Shown one piece after another: positions 34,278 through 35,536 of a stretch of 35,536 nucleotides of DNA (position 1 is the first letter of the stretch; each line of letters begins with the position of its first letter). Position numbers and translations under genes: made by a program. Source of the stretch: JABSOG01 sp041583135 (GTDB lineage Bacteria > Pseudomonadota > Gammaproteobacteria > Enterobacterales > Alteromonadaceae); assembly GCA_041583135.1 (NCBI GenBank), contig JBFHGJ010000056.1, forward strand, positions 1-35,536, given 5' to 3'. The notes under the pieces were generated by a model, which ran no database searches, was not told where the DNA came from, and saw only the letters and a list, made by a program, of their open reading frames with translations.

Positions 34278-34285
34278 AAAATGCA

Positions 34286-34939
34286 TTATGGAAGGCCTTT
34301 GGTGAGCTGCTCTAAATGAAATTGAATGGCGTCTTCAAGGGCATCAATATAGGGTTTAGAACTTAAGGTGCGAGTAATAGCGAGCTTTTCATTGATTTCG
34401 GTTTCGATATAGAAAATATAGACGGCAGCACCATTTGAATTCTCCTCTTTCGAATAAAGCGCTCTGGTATATTCACCTGCTTGCGATATCTCGAATGTTT
34501 GGCTATCAACAACTGACGAGCTGGAAAAATGACGGTGATCGACCAAGGCATACCCGACAATAGCCCCGATAGGACCACCTAACCCGGCTCCAAGCAGCAC
34601 CCGAGCATCATCCCCTCTATTATTGCGGTAACAGACCAAATGATGCACTTTGAGATTCAGCTGCATTTGCTCGTTAGCCAAACGCTCAAACGCCCGGTGT
34701 TGAAAAATACGTAAAGCTGAAGGCGAGATAACATTATCAGCGACACGAAAAGTGCCAAATTCATGCAAAGCCATAAACTTGCCGCCTTGTGATTCCTTTG
34801 CGGGGCGAAGATCCTCAACCACAACTGCATTAGACTTTTCTATATCGACTACCTCCACCAACTTCGGTGTTTGAGCACAACCACAGATAAGCACCGCGAC
34901 TAGAAAGACCAAATTTCTCATATACCTACTCATCAACAT
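34286..34939 (-). CDS. Putative lipoprotein with glycine-zipper segment
   Basis: 217 residues from ATG 34939; ATG 34933 and ATG 34921 are alternatives, and the last leaves a compact lipoprotein signal MRNLVFLVAVLICGC. The lipobox LICGC predicts lipid attachment to the Cys and export to the periplasm or outer membrane. A glycine-rich hydrophobic stretch (LLGAGLGGPIGAIVGYALVD) in the middle resembles the glycine-zipper segments of small envelope proteins. The rest is a mixed alpha/beta soluble protein. I do not recognise the family. It stands alone, between two spacers, leftward. Confidence 0.7.
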   Translation of the reverse strand: MLMSRYMRNLVFLVAVLICGCAQTPKLVEVVDIEKSNAVVVEDLRPAKESQGGKFMALHEFGTFRVADNVISPSALRIFQHRAFERLANEQMQLNLKVHHLVCYRNNRGDDARVLLGAGLGGPIGAIVGYALVDHRHFSSSSVVDSQTFEISQAGEYTRALYSKEENSNGAAVYIFYIETEINEKLAITRTLSSKPYIDALEDAIQFHLEQLTKGLP

Positions 34940-35008
34940 TAATGACTGCGATTGTCATAAGCGCAAACAACACATCGCAACGGTTGAACACATGATAACG
35001 TTCAATGC

Positions 35009-35161
35009 ATAGGATGGTTGTTGCAACGCCCATCATGGATGTGGATTTTCTCCGTGCCATCCAACAATCATCGTCACGCACATCAACACCGAATGCGAAT
35101 TCGCACAAACCTCGTGTTGCCGACACCGTTGTTGGGCGTTGCTCCGCAACAACCAACCTAT
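35009..35161. repeat. 153-bp element with imperfect terminal inverted repeats
   Basis: The left end ATAGGATGGTTGTTGC (35009-35024) continues with AACGCCCA. The right end is the complement with one mismatch (GCAACAACCAACCTAT, 35146-35161), preceded by TGGGCGTTG and a 5-base insertion GCTCC. Inside lies a perfect 12-bp palindrome TGCGAATTCGCA (35094-35105). No coding capacity that I trust. It looks like a small non-autonomous repeat (MITE-like) or a folded recombination site. Confidence 0.55.
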
Positions 35162-35185
35162 AACGTATAATTTTTCCAGCCCATA

Positions 35186-35216
35186 GCAAAAAACCCGCTG
35201 CGATTGCAGCGGGTTT
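35186..35216 (-). terminator. rRNA operon terminator, distal
   Basis: AAACCCGCTGC - GATT - GCAGCGGGTTT (35191-35216), an 11-bp stem, followed on the - strand by a run of six T. A textbook intrinsic terminator that closes the leftward rRNA operon. Confidence 0.85.
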
Positions 35217-35222
35217 TGCGTA

Positions 35223-35340
35223 TTGGGTGCCTGGCGATGTCCTACATTGCTCGTATCGTCCTGATACTCACCCCTTCGGGGCCTGCTCTTCGCAGTCCCA
35301 AATGGCTCCCGGCCATTTGGTCACTTCGTTCGAGTAGGAC
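35223..35340 (-). repeat. Structured block with a partial 5S 3' end, between two terminators
   Basis: Bases 35223-35245 repeat exactly the 23 bp at 35396-35418 that hold the 5S rRNA 3' end. The following about 95 bases are not 5S. They can form nested hairpins: outer GTCCTAC (35239-35245)/GTAGGAC (35334-35340), then GTATC-GATAC, CCCC-TTC-GGGG, CTGC-TCTTC-GCAG and CCAAATGGC-TCCCG-GCCATTTGG. This looks like a relic of a second 5S gene whose body was replaced by a multi-stem repeat, or a structured rRNA spacer element. Confidence 0.6.
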
Positions 35341-35360
35341 CTTCGCAAAACCCACAAACT

Positions 35361-35386
35361 AAAAAACCCGACACAAGGTCGGGTTC
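35361..35386 (-). terminator. Terminator directly after 5S rRNA
   Basis: AACCCGAC - CTTGT - GTCGGGTT followed by TTTT when read on the - strand. It lies about 14 bases past the 5S 3' end. Together with the distal one at 35186-35216 it gives the rRNA operon two stops in series. Confidence 0.8.
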
Positions 35387-35399
35387 TTTAGTTTGTTGG

Positions 35400-35518
35400 G
35401 TGCCTGGCGATGTCCTACTCTCACATGGGATCTCCCACACTACCATCGGCGCTAATGCGTTTCACTTCTGAGTTCGGAATGGATTCAGGTGGGACCACAT
35501 TGCCATTGTCGCCAGGCG
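35400..35518 (-). rRNA. rrf: 5S ribosomal RNA
   Basis: About 119 nt on the - strand, beginning CGCCTGGCGACAATGGCA and ending CATCGCCAGGCAC. The invariant segments CCGAACTCAGAAGTGAAACG and GCGCCGATGGTAGTGTGG are present, and the two ends pair to form helix I. The rest of the rRNA operon (23S, 16S) would lie to the right of the window. Ends are set by pairing and comparison with E. coli 5S, accurate to one or two bases. Confidence 0.95.
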
Positions 35519-35536
35519 AATTTTTTACAATGATGA

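Larger units (their letters stand above)
33479..34285. other. Gene-poor spacer between the cluster and the lipoprotein
   Basis: About 800 bases without a convincing gene. Short frames exist (33541-33744 on +, 67 codons from GTG; 33778-34029 on -, 83 codons from ATG). Neither has a ribosome site or recognisable family pattern, although the second ends protein-like (RDLVPLRDGSISFVGHHG) and may be a remnant. A consensus-like rightward promoter lies at 34198-34227 with no gene after it. Confidence 0.45.

Noticed and set aside
34926..35189. 87-codon leftward frame across the inverted-repeat element
   Set aside because: It is a read-through of the terminal inverted repeats and palindrome, with no start signal.
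1..35536. CRISPR arrays, tRNA genes, insertion sequences with transposase
   Set aside because: No regularly spaced repeats, no cloverleaf with anticodon, and no transposase frame were found.

Overview
The window looks like a chromosomal piece of a marine-type gammaproteobacterium, most like the Alteromonadales (Shewanella, Colwellia and Alteromonas relatives). The grounds are the ssb / YajR-type MFS / uvrA neighbourhood, the 5S rRNA sequence, and SSB, TrhA and UvrA proteins of gammaproteobacterial character. A perfect FNR box in front of a nitrate/nitrite transporter indicates regulation by anaerobiosis. The species cannot be named from the sequence alone.

Layout. (1) Positions 1-4024: two divergent NarK/NasA-type MFS genes. 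The rightward one follows an FNR box and a second CRP-geometry palindrome, and is followed by a membrane-anchored PP2C phosphatase/Ser-Thr kinase fusion. (2) 4343-7912: a three-gene operon that reads as a tripartite alpha-helical pore-forming toxin (Ahl/Smh/Nhe/Hbl-like). Two components are paralogues and one carries an extra C-terminal three-repeat beta-trefoil-like domain. (3) 7950-10868: a leftward XamI-like restriction-modification cassette with a small frameshifted third gene, bracketed by a perfect 32-bp direct repeat, immediately downstream of ssb. (4) 10880-19470: core genes ssb, yajR and uvrA, with a secreted subtilase and a decayed fragment of an Rpn-family nuclease lying between ssb and yajR. 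(5) 19471-20814: an array of small palindromes, a 4HBT thioesterase, and trhA (hemolysin III family) behind a 28-bp palindrome resembling a FabR operator.

(6) 20836-33385: the most unusual region, eleven leftward genes that are mostly overlapping or closely spaced. In transcription order they are two ATP-grasp ligases, a 6-pyruvoyltetrahydropterin synthase homologue (ERLHGH active site, no catalytic Cys), an SDR, an NAD(P)H:FMN reductase, an unknown HEXXH protein, a hairpin, an AlaX-type alanyl-tRNA editing protein, an RND pump, its periplasmic adaptor, an MFS exporter and a third ATP-grasp ligase. I read it as an undescribed biosynthetic cluster for an amide- or peptide-bonded small molecule, possibly pterin-linked. 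It has its own export genes and a possible self-protection gene. A perfect 19-bp palindrome sits in front of the first gene.

(7) 33386-35536: a gene-poor stretch with a lipoprotein gene, an imperfect-inverted-repeat element, and the 3' end of an rRNA operon on the minus strand. The operon end has 5S rRNA, a terminator, a highly structured block ending in a 23-bp copy of the 5S 3' end, and a second terminator.
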